Origin: Isotricha intestinalis
Taxonomy: Eukaryota > Ciliophora > Litostomatea > Vestibuliferida > Isotrichidae
Length of the DNA stretch: 41,273 nucleotides
Direction of reading: 5' to 3'
Assembly: GCA_023807065.1 (NCBI GenBank)
Contig: JAJJLU010000024.1
Span: 1-41,273, forward strand
Shown: one piece after another, positions 29,086-39,449 of the stretch
How the letters are laid out: each line of letters begins with the position of its first letter
Numbering within the stretch: the first letter of the stretch is position 1
Translations under genes and position numbers: made by a program
The notes under the pieces: model-generated
What the model was told of the DNA's origin: nothing
Database searches by the model: none
Seen by the model: the letters and a program-made list of their open reading frames with translations, nothing else

Positions 29086-30258
29086 ATGGGAATATTCCGC
29101 CTAATGACATTATTAAAAGAAAAGTGTCCGGAATGTATAAAATCTTTACCTTTAAAATCATTTACAGGTCAAATATTTGCATTAGATGCATCTCTATCAA
29201 TGTATCAATTCCTAATATCAACACAGCAAATAAAGAGTGGATTTTCAATATCAGATTTGCGTGATTCAGAAGGTAATTTGACAGGTCACTTACTAGGATT
29301 ATTTAACCGTTCGATAATGTTAATGGAGAATGGGATAAGGCCAATATGGGTATTTGATGGAAAGCCTCCAGAAGCAAAGAGAAATGTATTAATGAAAAGA
29401 AAAGAAATAAAGGAAAATGCAGAAAAAGAAAAAAATGAAGCTAAAGATGAAGGAAATATGGAAAAAGCTTTAAAATTTGCTAATCAAACTATTAAAATTG
29501 ATAAAAAAATGACTGATGATGCTAAAAAATTAATTACATTATTAGGTATTCCACTTATTGAAGCACCAAGTGAAGCTGAAGCTTCATGTTCTATTTTAGC
29601 AAAAGATAAAATTTGTTTTTGTGCTTGTACTGAAGATATGGATACTTTATGTTTTGGATGTCCTTATTTAATTCGAGATTTAAGTACTAAAGATGATAAT
29701 GTAATTCAAATTCAATTAAGTGATGTATTAAAAGGATTAAATTTAAATATGGATGAATTTATTGATTTATGTATTTTATGTGGATGTGATTATTGCTCTA
29801 GAATTGAAGGTATTGGTGCTATTACTGCTTATAAATTAATTAAGGATAATAAAAATATTGAAAATGTACTTAAATACGCTGAGAAATATAATAAAGATAA
29901 TACTCATAAAAAAAAAATGATTTATGATTTAAATACTTTCGATTATCAATTAGCAAGAAAATTATTTAAAGAACCAGAAGTTGTCAATACTAAAGATATT
30001 AAATTAGAATTTAAAAAACCTGATTATGAAGGTTTAAAACAATTTTTAGTTAAAGAAAAAAATTTCAGTGAAAGTAGAATTGATAATGCTATGAAAAGAT
30101 TAGACAATGCTAAAAATAAATCTAATCAATCTAGATTAGAGAGTTTTTTCCAAGTTAAAGCTAATATTTCTAGTTCAATTAAATTAGGAAAAAAACTACC
30201 AGAACCTGAAACTACGAAAAAAAAAGGAAGAAAAGCGGGAACTTCAAAAAAGAAATAA
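29086..30258 (+). CDS. FEN1: Flap endonuclease 1
   Basis: 390 residues, the usual FEN1 length, collinear throughout. The enzyme removes 5' flaps during Okazaki-fragment maturation and long-patch base-excision repair in the nucleus. Metal-binding acids are present: Asp34 (ALDASLSMYQF), the Asp of VFDGKPP, the two Glu of SEAEASC, the two Asp of TEDMDTL and the Asp of GCDYC. The helix-two-turn-helix GIGAITAYKLI and the PCNA-binding box QSRLESFF near the C-terminus are also seen, and the tail is basic. Gly2 (MGI) is kept, but the usual Gly at position 5 is Arg (MGIFRL). It is the least A+T-biased gene here, as expected of a conserved protein. It is convergent with the channel gene. Confidence 0.97.
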   Translation: MGIFRLMTLLKEKCPECIKSLPLKSFTGQIFALDASLSMYQFLISTQQIKSGFSISDLRDSEGNLTGHLLGLFNRSIMLMENGIRPIWVFDGKPPEAKRNVLMKRKEIKENAEKEKNEAKDEGNMEKALKFANQTIKIDKKMTDDAKKLITLLGIPLIEAPSEAEASCSILAKDKICFCACTEDMDTLCFGCPYLIRDLSTKDDNVIQIQLSDVLKGLNLNMDEFIDLCILCGCDYCSRIEGIGAITAYKLIKDNKNIENVLKYAEKYNKDNTHKKKMIYDLNTFDYQLARKLFKEPEVVNTKDIKLEFKKPDYEGLKQFLVKEKNFSESRIDNAMKRLDNAKNKSNQSRLESFFQVKANISSSIKLGKKLPEPETTKKKGRKAGTSKKK

Positions 30259-30569
30259 TTTATTAATGATTAATTATATTATTTATTAATAATAAATATT
30301 AGTTTTTAATTCAATTGAAATTAATTCTTTTTTTTATTAACATACAATATAATATTAAATTTAGTGTTTTTTATTCTTAATTCTAATAATATAATTATTT
30401 AATGTGAAAATAAATTTATATTTTTAATTATTATCTTAATTTAAAATATAATATTTTTTAAAATTTAAAATTAACAAAATATCAAAATTATTATTTATAA
30501 TTGAAATATTCTTTTTTTTTGAAAACAATACAAAGAAATATTTCAAAATCAAAAAATAATGTAAAAAAT
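30259..30569. other. Convergent 3'-3' spacer
   Basis: 311 bp between the stop codons of FEN1 (plus) and the IP3R-like channel (minus). It is A/T-rich, with weak palindromes such as AATTCAATTGAAATT near 30309-30323. No gene is seen. It must hold both polyadenylation regions. Confidence 0.5.
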
Positions 30570-33500
30570 TTAACTTTCCAAAGGTAACCAACTATAATCT
30601 TGATTACCTAATTTTTCCCAAACATAACCTTCGACTCGATTAAAATCATTAGAATTAATTAAATGTAAATAAGTAAGAAAATAAACATAATTCCACAAAT
30701 TATGACTTTTTAAGACATGTTCTTCAAAATCAATATTTCTTCTTAAGCATTCATCAGAAGAAATTTGGCAAATAAAACAAATAGAATTTCTATCTTTTTC
30801 CCTTTCATAATTTTTATTTCTTAATTCAGCAAAAGCATCAACAATAATACCAAAGAAAACATTTAACATGATTAAAACAATAAGAATATCAAAAATCATA
30901 TCAAAAAAAAATCTAACTAAATATCTTTTTGGATTTATTTTAAAAGAATCTTTTGGTAATTGATCTGCAATTCCTCCTCCATTTCTAACACCATAATTAG
31001 TAATAAACATCCAACATTGAATTGATGAATAACAAAAATTTTCTATTTCTTCTTTTTTGGTTTTTGTATTATATACTAGAAAAGAAAAATCTTCTGAAAG
31101 GAAAAAATATGCTATCCACATAAATAAATAAGTTAATAAATATATTACAAAAAGTACTGTTATCATTGTTTTAAATTTTGACATTATTGCTGCAAAAATT
31201 GCAAATAAAGTTGGAATTAAATTTGCTATAAAAATTACTTGGATTATTATAAATATTGATTGGTTAAAAATTAAATAAAATAAAAGTAATATAAATGAAT
31301 ATATTAATACACATATTTCTCTATTTGTTAGTAATGTGTCAAAAATTGCTGTTATTATTTTTCCACACAAAGGAATTAATTTATTCATTTCTTTTACTAA
31401 TTTAAACACTGTTATATTTGGTTTAGAAGAAAAAAAATTTAATACTGTTTCAGATAATATTTTATTTCTTCCAAGATCACTTTTTTGTTTATATACAAAA
31501 GTTAAATTATATTTCTTTAAAATATTACCTTCATAATATAAAAAAAATTTAAATCTAAACCAAATAATAAGTACAATAATAATATAAGCAATTTGTATAA
31601 TTGAAACAATTAAATTTTCATAATTATATTTATATCTTATTTCTTGAGAAGTATTATTATAATCTATATCATTCATTGAAGGAGGACGATATTTTTCAAT
31701 TATTAAATCTAAATTTGAAAGTATTATAAAAGCATAATTTATCCATTCAAAAACAACAAAATCTATTTTACTTAAAAAATTTAATATTCCTGTTTCTCTA
31801 TTTAAATTCTTATTTACAATCATTTCAAATAAAAAATAATCAGAATTATAAATTAATTGCTTATATTTTGTTGTTGCTGAATCTCTATCAATGTTATTTT
31901 CAAAAGAATTTTTAGTTTGATTAGATAAAAAGAAAGTTAAATAAGGCTTTTGAAAGAAAGTTAATTGATTTTTTTGATTATAATAAATAACATCAATTTC
32001 TTCTTGTTCTTGCATAATAATTAATTCATCAGATTTACTTAAAGTTTCTTCAGTTGGATCAATCTCTTTATCAGTTCTAACTTCAACATATAAAATAATT
32101 TGTTCTAAAAAATGATAAATTATATAAGCATATATTGAATCAATTGTCCAATCAATATCTTTATCATTTTCTAAATTAATATGATTTGAATTAATATTTT
32201 CTTCAAATTTCTCGAAATGAGAATAAACTTCTTTTCTTGAATATTTCATTTCAAAAATTTTTATTAAAATATATAAATTATTACAAACTAATAATTCTAA
32301 TGAATCTCTAAATTTACTTTCATGAATATATAAATGAATACATTCATTAACAAATGAATCTTTATTTTTTTTTGAATTTAAAACTTTCATTCTTTCAGGA
32401 ATTATTTTAAAAGAATTTTGAATTAATAATCTAAAATTATATAATATTTCTTTATAAATTTCAATAGGAGAAAAATTTTCTTCAACTAATTTTTTCGCTG
32501 TATTAAATTTTTTTCCATTTTGAAGATATGTATTTATTAAAGATAAAAATTGAACTTTACATAAACAAACAATTTTTTTTCTTTGAATTGAATCTTCAGG
32601 AGATTTTAATTTCATTACATTTATCATTTTAGGTTCTATAAAAAATAATTTATTGATTTGTTCTTCTAAAATTGGAGAATATTCTTTTAAAGTTACTGAA
32701 TATTCAATAATAAAACTAATTAAATTTGACATTAAAACTATTAATCTATCAGAAGGTAATTCAACTAAAATTTTTTTTGTTTGATATAAATATATTATTG
32801 TTTGTTTAAGTGATATTATTACATTTTCAAAAATTGAATATTCATTTATTTCTTCATCAATATTATTTTCATCATTTTCTAAATGAAATAAAGGAAGAAA
32901 TATTTTATCATGAAAATCAGTACAAAAACTTTCTCCTAATAATTGAAGAAATTGTAAAATTAATTTTGTATTATAAGCTTTTAAATTATATCTTTTTGAA
33001 TCATAAATATTTTTAGATAATAAAAAAGTATGATATATATATTTTTGAAGAATATTATTAAAATTTACAAAAAAATTCTCATTTAATATTGATAAACATG
33101 TTTTTTGCATTTCTTCAATATCATAAAATAAAGTTTTTGTAATAAAACAAAGAAAAGTTTCAAAAGATTCATTTTTAATTTTACTATTTAAATATGATGT
33201 AAAATATTGAATTATAATTTTTCTATAATTTGATTTTGAATTATTAACAATATTTTTAAAAACTACTAAATAATTAGTTCTATTTATATTTATAAAACTA
33301 TCTTCATAAATTTTTTTAATTAAATTATTTTCACGTTCTTCTTCTATTTCATCAACTTTATAAAAATCTTCATAAAGAGAATTATTAATTAAACTAAAAG
33401 GATGAAAATTAATTTCATGAATATATTCATAATTTTTAAAAAATGTTTCAAAATTAAAAAGTGTTTTAATTTTTGTTTCTTTTAAAATTTCATTAATTGA

Positions 33501-36500
33501 ACTAGTCATTAATTTATAAATTTCATCTCTATCATAAATATTAAAATTATAATTTGTCATATAATTAATTATTTCTTTTTCAATTTCAATTCCTTCATTA
33601 TTAATACATTTCATATCAATTTTTTCAGCATTTAAAATATAAATAAAATATTCTATTTTTCCTATAAATTTTAAAGCTAAAGAATAAAATAAAACAAATG
33701 GTTCATTCCATAAATTTCTTTCAAAATTAAAAAAATCACATATTCTTTTTATTTCTTTTAATAATTCTTTTGTATATAATTTAATTTGATTATCATTATA
33801 TTCTTTTAATGAAAAAGGATATGAATCTATTTCTAAAATAATGATATTAATGAATAATTTTATTCTTTCTAAATTTTTAATTTTTGTTTCTGTATCTAAA
33901 AAGAATTTTGGATTAAAATTTTTTTCATTATCATCAATATTTTCTTTAATAATTGAAGGATATATATTAATATTATTCTCAAATATATATTTTAAATATT
34001 CTTTTGTTGTTAAATGATTGTTCATATATTTAAAATTTTCTTTGGATATAAATTCAATAAAAAAAAGACTACTCATTGCTCTTAATAAAATAATTTTTTT
34101 TTTAATTTTTAATTTATCACTTTTAAATAATTTTAATATAGATTTTTCTTTTTTATCAAAAGGATAATCAAAAAAATCATAAATAGGTTTTAAACGATAA
34201 AGTTCATTAATATAAATATAATTTTCACAAATAATCATTAATTTAAAATAACGAAAAATAATATCAATTTCTATTTTATCTAAATTTTCATTAACTTCAT
34301 TATTTTCAGTTGTTTTTCTATAAGTATTTTCAGTTAATAATAAATTTCTATTTTCTTCACTTACTAAATAATTTTCTGTTATTGTTCTTTTTGTTGTTAT
34401 TATTATATCTTCTCTATTTAAATTATCATATTCAAATTCATCTTTAAAATAATAATTATAAAATATTTGAGAATCACAAAAATTATGTTTTGAATTTATA
34501 AAAATTTCAGAAACATTAGATTTTATTTTTTCAAATACAATATCTTCATAATAAATTGATAATAATGTAAATATTTGAATTATTTTCTTAAATTGAGAAT
34601 AAAATTGATTTTTTAAATATTCTATATCATTTAATGAAAATACATTTTCTTTATTTTTATTTTTTTGAATTTCATCAATGAAATTATTAAAATCATTTAA
34701 ATGTTTAAAAAGATGTTTTGATAGTTTTTTCAAACAATTATGACCAGAAATATCTATTTGATAAGAAATTAATCCTTTACAAAACATTCTTAAAAATTCT
34801 AAAAAACAATTTTGAATTTTTAAAGTTTCATCAGAATAAATGTCAATTTTATCATTCAGATTTTTAAACTTATAATATTTAAAAGAAAATCTATTTATTA
34901 ATTTTTGTATTCTAGTTAAATTTTTTCCAGTAATAAAAAATCTAATTCCACTTTCAGTTGTTATTATTAAACCTAAAATTGCAATCATTTGTTCAATTAA
35001 TTCATAATTTATATAACTACAAAATTTTCTTTGAGTAAAAATAATTAAAATATCTAATAATGTTTTATTAATATTTGCAAGACACATTTGATAAACTAAT
35101 TTTTGATAATTAAATTTTTTTTCAATATTATAAAGAAAAGTATTTATATATTTATAATTTCTATTAAGTTTTAATATATATTTCATATTATAATTTTCAT
35201 TTTCTTTATCATCTTTTTTATGAATATAACTTTTTATATTATTCTTCATATAATTAAAAAAAGTAGATAATTCAATTTTAAAAAGTAATGTTATAGAATC
35301 AGAAGTCATTTCAATATCTTCATATAAAAAAAATTTATGAAGAGAATTATTTAACGTTAAACTTAACTCAAAAAAAAAATTTTTTTTATTTTGATTTAAA
35401 TAATTTTTAATATTTTCATATTGATTAGAATAATAAGAAATATTTTTCTTTGTAAATGTATTAATTTGATAATAATAAATATTATCAGTAACTGAAAATA
35501 ATCTTAAACTTTCATGAAGAATATTTAAAGTTTTTTGATATAAAATACCTTTATCAGGTAATTCATAAGGAATTTCATTAGGATTAATAGTTTTTCTTTT
35601 TAATTGTTCTTGTATTTTAATTAATTCTTGGATTTCAATTTTTAAATCTTTTTTGATATCATCGTTTTCAATAATTTGATAATGTTTAACAACAGCAAAA
35701 TGTGCTTTTAATATCATTTGAAATAAAATTTGACCATGTTCACTTAAAACATGAATAAAATTATGTTCAAATTTTCCTTTATCAAAATATTCTTCTATTA
35801 CTTGATCATTATAATCTATTCCAATCATTAAAAAAATTTCTGAAAGACAACTAAATGATCCTAACCATATTTTTTCTGTATCTTCATTAAATGGAATTGA
35901 ATTAAATAAATTATCATTAAAATCATTTATTAATTTTATTAATATTTCTAAATCTTCAATATTAAATAATTTCCTTTTTAATGCAAAACAAATTAATCTT
36001 AATCCCATCTGAAGTTCATCTTGAAAAGTAATTATATTAAATATTTGTTTTTCAAGACCTTTTATCATAAAAGGAAGAAAATCTTCTAAAATTATATTTC
36101 TTATATCTCCACAATTATTATTTGAAAATTTATATTTTTTATGTATTTTTTCTGTATAAATACTATTTGAAAAATAAAACTTTTTTAATAATATTCTTTC
36201 TAAAATTGTTGGTGTGATAAAATCAATTGGATGTAAACTTTTAATATATTTAAAATCTTTTTTAAAATGAACAAATAATAATATAAACATTAATCTAAAT
36301 TTTACTAAACACATTTCAAGAGTTTTATAATTTAAATCTTTTATAAAAGAAATTAAAGTTTCATAAGGAAATAATTTTTCTATTTTTGGATGAAAATAAT
36401 ATGTCTTAAATTGAGTATTTAAAAAAAATGTAAAATTTTCTAATAAAATTGGAAATGGATGTTGTTTAGAAAATATTATTTTTGGATTATGATTTGTTAA

Positions 36501-37196
36501 AATATCATTAAATAATATTTCTATATTTTTAAAAATATTATTTTCAAATAGTAAATTTATTAATTGAATTGACCAAAATCTCTTTTCTATTATTTTTTGA
36601 TATTCAAGTAAATTGATTTGAAAAATAAATTCATTATAAATTGTATGATTCCCAGTTTTACATTCACATTTTTTTTTAGAAAATGAATTGTTTTGATTTA
36701 TTTTCACTATTTTTTTATTGCATTCTTTATGACATAAAAAATAACAAAAAGAACATAAATTTATTTTATCATCTTCACAATAAAAATAATGATTTTTACA
36801 AAAAATTTTATCTAGAAAAATCATAGGACAAAAAATTAAATTTTTATTAGAAATAATTTTAACTTTATGTTTCATAATAATACCACAATCACAATAAAAT
36901 TTATTTCCAAAAGGAATTTTAAAAGAGTTTTTAATTTCAAATTTAGTAATAATATTATTATTATTTTCTCTACATTTTAAATGACAATCTTCATAACAGA
37001 ATTTACATAATTTCATTTTTTTTTGAGGGTCACAAAATTGACAATAAAAACCTTCTTGTTCAATTGCTTCTCTTCCAAAATATTTTGATGTACATTCATG
37101 AGAAGAATATAAATTAAAATTAAATGATTGTCTTGATGTTATTTTTTCTTCAAATACTGAAGAAAGTTCACTTGATGATTTACTTTTATTTTCCAT
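30570..37196 (-). CDS. IP3-receptor/ryanodine-type calcium channel with two N-terminal UBR-like zinc fingers
   Basis: 2208 residues in one frame. N-terminus: C35, CQFC (52-55), CKFC (64-67), CH (71-72), C75, then FYCDCG (100-105), the spacing of the UBR4-type UBR box. A second related cluster follows (CSFCYFLCHKEC then CECKTGNH). About 1500 residues of helical repeat follow, with no beta-trefoil/MIR part recognised. The C-terminus is a six-TM IP3R pore: S1 and S2, then S3 to S5 (KTMITVLFVIYLLTYLFMWI), filter NYGVRNGGGIADQL (GGGIAD at 2073-2078), S6 FDILIVLIMLNVFFGIIVDA with FAELR. The zinc-binding linker CFICQISSDEC, then FEEHVLKSHNLWNY, follows. IP3R/RyR channels release Ca2+ from ER or alveolar stores. 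UBR boxes recognise N-degrons in E3 ligases. No E3 catalytic domain is seen. Stop is TAA. Confidence 0.88.
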   Translation of the reverse strand: MENKSKSSSELSSVFEEKITSRQSFNFNLYSSHECTSKYFGREAIEQEGFYCQFCDPQKKMKLCKFCYEDCHLKCRENNNNIITKFEIKNSFKIPFGNKFYCDCGIIMKHKVKIISNKNLIFCPMIFLDKIFCKNHYFYCEDDKINLCSFCYFLCHKECNKKIVKINQNNSFSKKKCECKTGNHTIYNEFIFQINLLEYQKIIEKRFWSIQLINLLFENNIFKNIEILFNDILTNHNPKIIFSKQHPFPILLENFTFFLNTQFKTYYFHPKIEKLFPYETLISFIKDLNYKTLEMCLVKFRLMFILLFVHFKKDFKYIKSLHPIDFITPTILERILLKKFYFSNSIYTEKIHKKYKFSNNNCGDIRNIILEDFLPFMIKGLEKQIFNIITFQDELQMGLRLICFALKRKLFNIEDLEILIKLINDFNDNLFNSIPFNEDTEKIWLGSFSCLSEIFLMIGIDYNDQVIEEYFDKGKFEHNFIHVLSEHGQILFQMILKAHFAVVKHYQIIENDDIKKDLKIEIQELIKIQEQLKRKTINPNEIPYELPDKGILYQKTLNILHESLRLFSVTDNIYYYQINTFTKKNISYYSNQYENIKNYLNQNKKNFFFELSLTLNNSLHKFFLYEDIEMTSDSITLLFKIELSTFFNYMKNNIKSYIHKKDDKENENYNMKYILKLNRNYKYINTFLYNIEKKFNYQKLVYQMCLANINKTLLDILIIFTQRKFCSYINYELIEQMIAILGLIITTESGIRFFITGKNLTRIQKLINRFSFKYYKFKNLNDKIDIYSDETLKIQNCFLEFLRMFCKGLISYQIDISGHNCLKKLSKHLFKHLNDFNNFIDEIQKNKNKENVFSLNDIEYLKNQFYSQFKKIIQIFTLLSIYYEDIVFEKIKSNVSEIFINSKHNFCDSQIFYNYYFKDEFEYDNLNREDIIITTKRTITENYLVSEENRNLLLTENTYRKTTENNEVNENLDKIEIDIIFRYFKLMIICENYIYINELYRLKPIYDFFDYPFDKKEKSILKLFKSDKLKIKKKIILLRAMSSLFFIEFISKENFKYMNNHLTTKEYLKYIFENNINIYPSIIKENIDDNEKNFNPKFFLDTETKIKNLERIKLFINIIILEIDSYPFSLKEYNDNQIKLYTKELLKEIKRICDFFNFERNLWNEPFVLFYSLALKFIGKIEYFIYILNAEKIDMKCINNEGIEIEKEIINYMTNYNFNIYDRDEIYKLMTSSINEILKETKIKTLFNFETFFKNYEYIHEINFHPFSLINNSLYEDFYKVDEIEEERENNLIKKIYEDSFININRTNYLVVFKNIVNNSKSNYRKIIIQYFTSYLNSKIKNESFETFLCFITKTLFYDIEEMQKTCLSILNENFFVNFNNILQKYIYHTFLLSKNIYDSKRYNLKAYNTKLILQFLQLLGESFCTDFHDKIFLPLFHLENDENNIDEEINEYSIFENVIISLKQTIIYLYQTKKILVELPSDRLIVLMSNLISFIIEYSVTLKEYSPILEEQINKLFFIEPKMINVMKLKSPEDSIQRKKIVCLCKVQFLSLINTYLQNGKKFNTAKKLVEENFSPIEIYKEILYNFRLLIQNSFKIIPERMKVLNSKKNKDSFVNECIHLYIHESKFRDSLELLVCNNLYILIKIFEMKYSRKEVYSHFEKFEENINSNHINLENDKDIDWTIDSIYAYIIYHFLEQIILYVEVRTDKEIDPTEETLSKSDELIIMQEQEEIDVIYYNQKNQLTFFQKPYLTFFLSNQTKNSFENNIDRDSATTKYKQLIYNSDYFLFEMIVNKNLNRETGILNFLSKIDFVVFEWINYAFIILSNLDLIIEKYRPPSMNDIDYNNTSQEIRYKYNYENLIVSIIQIAYIIIVLIIWFRFKFFLYYEGNILKKYNLTFVYKQKSDLGRNKILSETVLNFFSSKPNITVFKLVKEMNKLIPLCGKIITAIFDTLLTNREICVLIYSFILLLFYLIFNQSIFIIIQVIFIANLIPTLFAIFAAIMSKFKTMITVLFVIYLLTYLFMWIAYFFLSEDFSFLVYNTKTKKEEIENFCYSSIQCWMFITNYGVRNGGGIADQLPKDSFKINPKRYLVRFFFDMIFDILIVLIMLNVFFGIIVDAFAELRNKNYEREKDRNSICFICQISSDECLRRNIDFEEHVLKSHNLWNYVYFLTYLHLINSNDFNRVEGYVWEKLGNQDYSWLPLES

Positions 37197-37509
37197 AATT
37201 TTTTTTTTAATATTTTTTTATTCTAATCATTTTATTTTAATTTCATTTCGAATTATCTAATCTTCTTAAAAAATAATAATTAAATTTTTTTAGATAATTA
37301 ATTTTTTATATTTTAATCACTTTGTTCTTTTAAAAAAATTTATTTTAATAAATTATAATTTTAAAATACTTATATTATATAATAACATTTTTAATATCAT
37401 TTCATTTTTTTCAAGAAATTTTTTCTTCAAAATTAAAGAGAGAAATATTTATTGTAATGATTTTATTAAATATTATTTTTTTTTTTAATATAATTTCAAA
37501 AATTAATAA
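37197..37509. promoter_or_regulatory. Divergent promoter region, channel gene / longin-like gene
   Basis: 313 bp between two start codons facing away from each other, all A/T-rich with long T and A runs. No element is recognisable. It is one of the larger divergent spacers here, so it may be a real regulatory region. Confidence 0.4.
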
Positions 37510-39282
37510 ATGATATATAATGAGTTTATTGAATCATTGTTAATTTATAAACATATAAAACAAATTGAAAAAATAGGAATTTTTGACACTAATCTTTGTA
37601 AAACTTGGGAATTAAATTTTTATGTTAACAATGTATTTATTTATAAAAATAATGGAGATGAATTAATAAACTTTTGTTTTGATGTTTTAGAAAATGTATA
37701 TTCAAAAAATAATATTTTATTTAAAAAATTAGTTACTTCATCTTATTTAAATAATACAACTTTTTCTCATATTTTTTTGAATGATAAAAAAATTTCTTTA
37801 TTTCGAAATCATTTAATTTTTATAATAGTAACTAATAAAAAAGTCCAAGAAAATTTAAGTAAATTATATTTAGAATTTATATCAAATGTTTTTTTTAATT
37901 TTATAGGAGATAATCAAGAAAATAGAAATATTTATAACATTTCTAAAATTTTTGAAATTTTTTTTCTAAAATATTTAACAATTAAATTTACTGATATTAT
38001 AAAATTTCTTTTAATAAAAAGAGAAAATATAATGATGAATTCACAAACAAAATTAAAAAATATATTATTTATTGATTGTAAAACAAATACAATTATATTT
38101 AATTTAAAATCTCTTTTAAAAAAGAATGGAATTATAAAAAAATTAAGTAATAGAACAATATTATGGCATACAATAATAAATAATTTAAATACTTTTAAAG
38201 ATTATTATTCAACTAAAATAGAATTATTTTCAACATTTCCAAGATTAAGTTTTATATCTAGATTTATAAAAATAAATAATGGAATGGCAATAATAGAATG
38301 TTACTCATCTAATAAATTATCAAGAAATTCAAATGAGTATTGTGAATTTGAATTTTCATTTCAAAAAATAAAAGAAAAAGTAAGTTCACTTTTATTCAAT
38401 AATTCATTAAAATATTTAGATTATTTTGAAAATTTTTTAATATTATATTTCACATCTCTTTCATCTAAATATTATTTATATAATAATTTAAATGCTGAAT
38501 TACCTTATTTTGATGATGAATATTTGAATATTATTGATGATTCTCTTCAAATTAGAATGTCCTTTGAAAATTTAATAAGTTATCTTTATAAAAAAATAGA
38601 ATTAAAATTTCTTCAAAAAAATAAAGAAAAATCAACAAAAACACTTACACCAATAAATAAACATTATTATTTTTTAATAATTGAAAAAAGTGAAATTTTA
38701 AAATCTTTATATCATTCAAAAATAAATTATGAGACTAAAATATCAATAGATGATAATAAAATAATAGATAATAATAACAATTTCAATTATATTAATAATA
38801 ATAATGAATTTGCTGAAAATATAAGTGAAATTTCTGTAATTGAAAAAATAACAGAAGATATTTTATCAGAAAGTATAATATCAGATATTAAAGAAAGACA
38901 AATGTTAATGAGTAATTCTACTATAATTGAAGAAAATAAAAATGGAGAAAATACAAAAAAAGACATCAAAGATTTATTAAAAAGTATTCAATTTAAATTA
39001 GTTAATTTTGGGGAAAATGGTTCTCCTATTAGTACTTTTTCAATTAAAAAGAATAAATCTCAAATTATTGAAAATTCTAATAATAATAGTTTTATTCAAA
39101 TTCAAAATGTTAATAATCAATATATTAGTGAAAATAAAAGAAAAATTAATGAATTAAATGATATTTCTGAATTTTATGGTGACAGATCTTCACAAGAAAT
39201 TATTTATGAAGAAACTCCTACTTTTGCAAATTTAAATAACAAAACTTTCAAATTTAAAAAATCAAAGAAATTCCAAAAATAA
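37510..39282 (+). CDS. Unknown protein, possible longin-like N-terminus
   Basis: 590 residues, no TM helix or signal peptide. Residues ~5-125 alternate strands and helices in a way that recalls longin/roadblock-type trafficking domains: IGIFDTNLCKTWELNFYV, then a helix, NHLIFIIVTNKK, and a long amphipathic helix VQENLSKLYLEFISNVFFN. No adaptor or SNARE domain follows. Residues ~125-400 look folded but are not recognised. Residues ~400-590 are Asn/Ser/Glu-rich and disordered. Longin identity is a weak structural guess; it would fit the other membrane-traffic genes here. ATG start, TAA stop. Confidence 0.6.
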   Translation: MIYNEFIESLLIYKHIKQIEKIGIFDTNLCKTWELNFYVNNVFIYKNNGDELINFCFDVLENVYSKNNILFKKLVTSSYLNNTTFSHIFLNDKKISLFRNHLIFIIVTNKKVQENLSKLYLEFISNVFFNFIGDNQENRNIYNISKIFEIFFLKYLTIKFTDIIKFLLIKRENIMMNSQTKLKNILFIDCKTNTIIFNLKSLLKKNGIIKKLSNRTILWHTIINNLNTFKDYYSTKIELFSTFPRLSFISRFIKINNGMAIIECYSSNKLSRNSNEYCEFEFSFQKIKEKVSSLLFNNSLKYLDYFENFLILYFTSLSSKYYLYNNLNAELPYFDDEYLNIIDDSLQIRMSFENLISYLYKKIELKFLQKNKEKSTKTLTPINKHYYFLIIEKSEILKSLYHSKINYETKISIDDNKIIDNNNNFNYINNNNEFAENISEISVIEKITEDILSESIISDIKERQMLMSNSTIIEENKNGENTKKDIKDLLKSIQFKLVNFGENGSPISTFSIKKNKSQIIENSNNNSFIQIQNVNNQYISENKRKINELNDISEFYGDRSSQEIIYEETPTFANLNNKTFKFKKSKKFQK

Positions 39283-39449
39283 AATCTTTATAAAATAAAA
39301 GTGTAATATAAATAAAGTAAATATAATTAAAATTAAAAATAATATATTGTATATTATATTATTATGAAAAAAATTCAATTAATTTATTAATAAAATAATA
39401 ACAATCTTAATTAAATTCTTCAAAAGAAAAATGAAATAAATAAAGTAAA

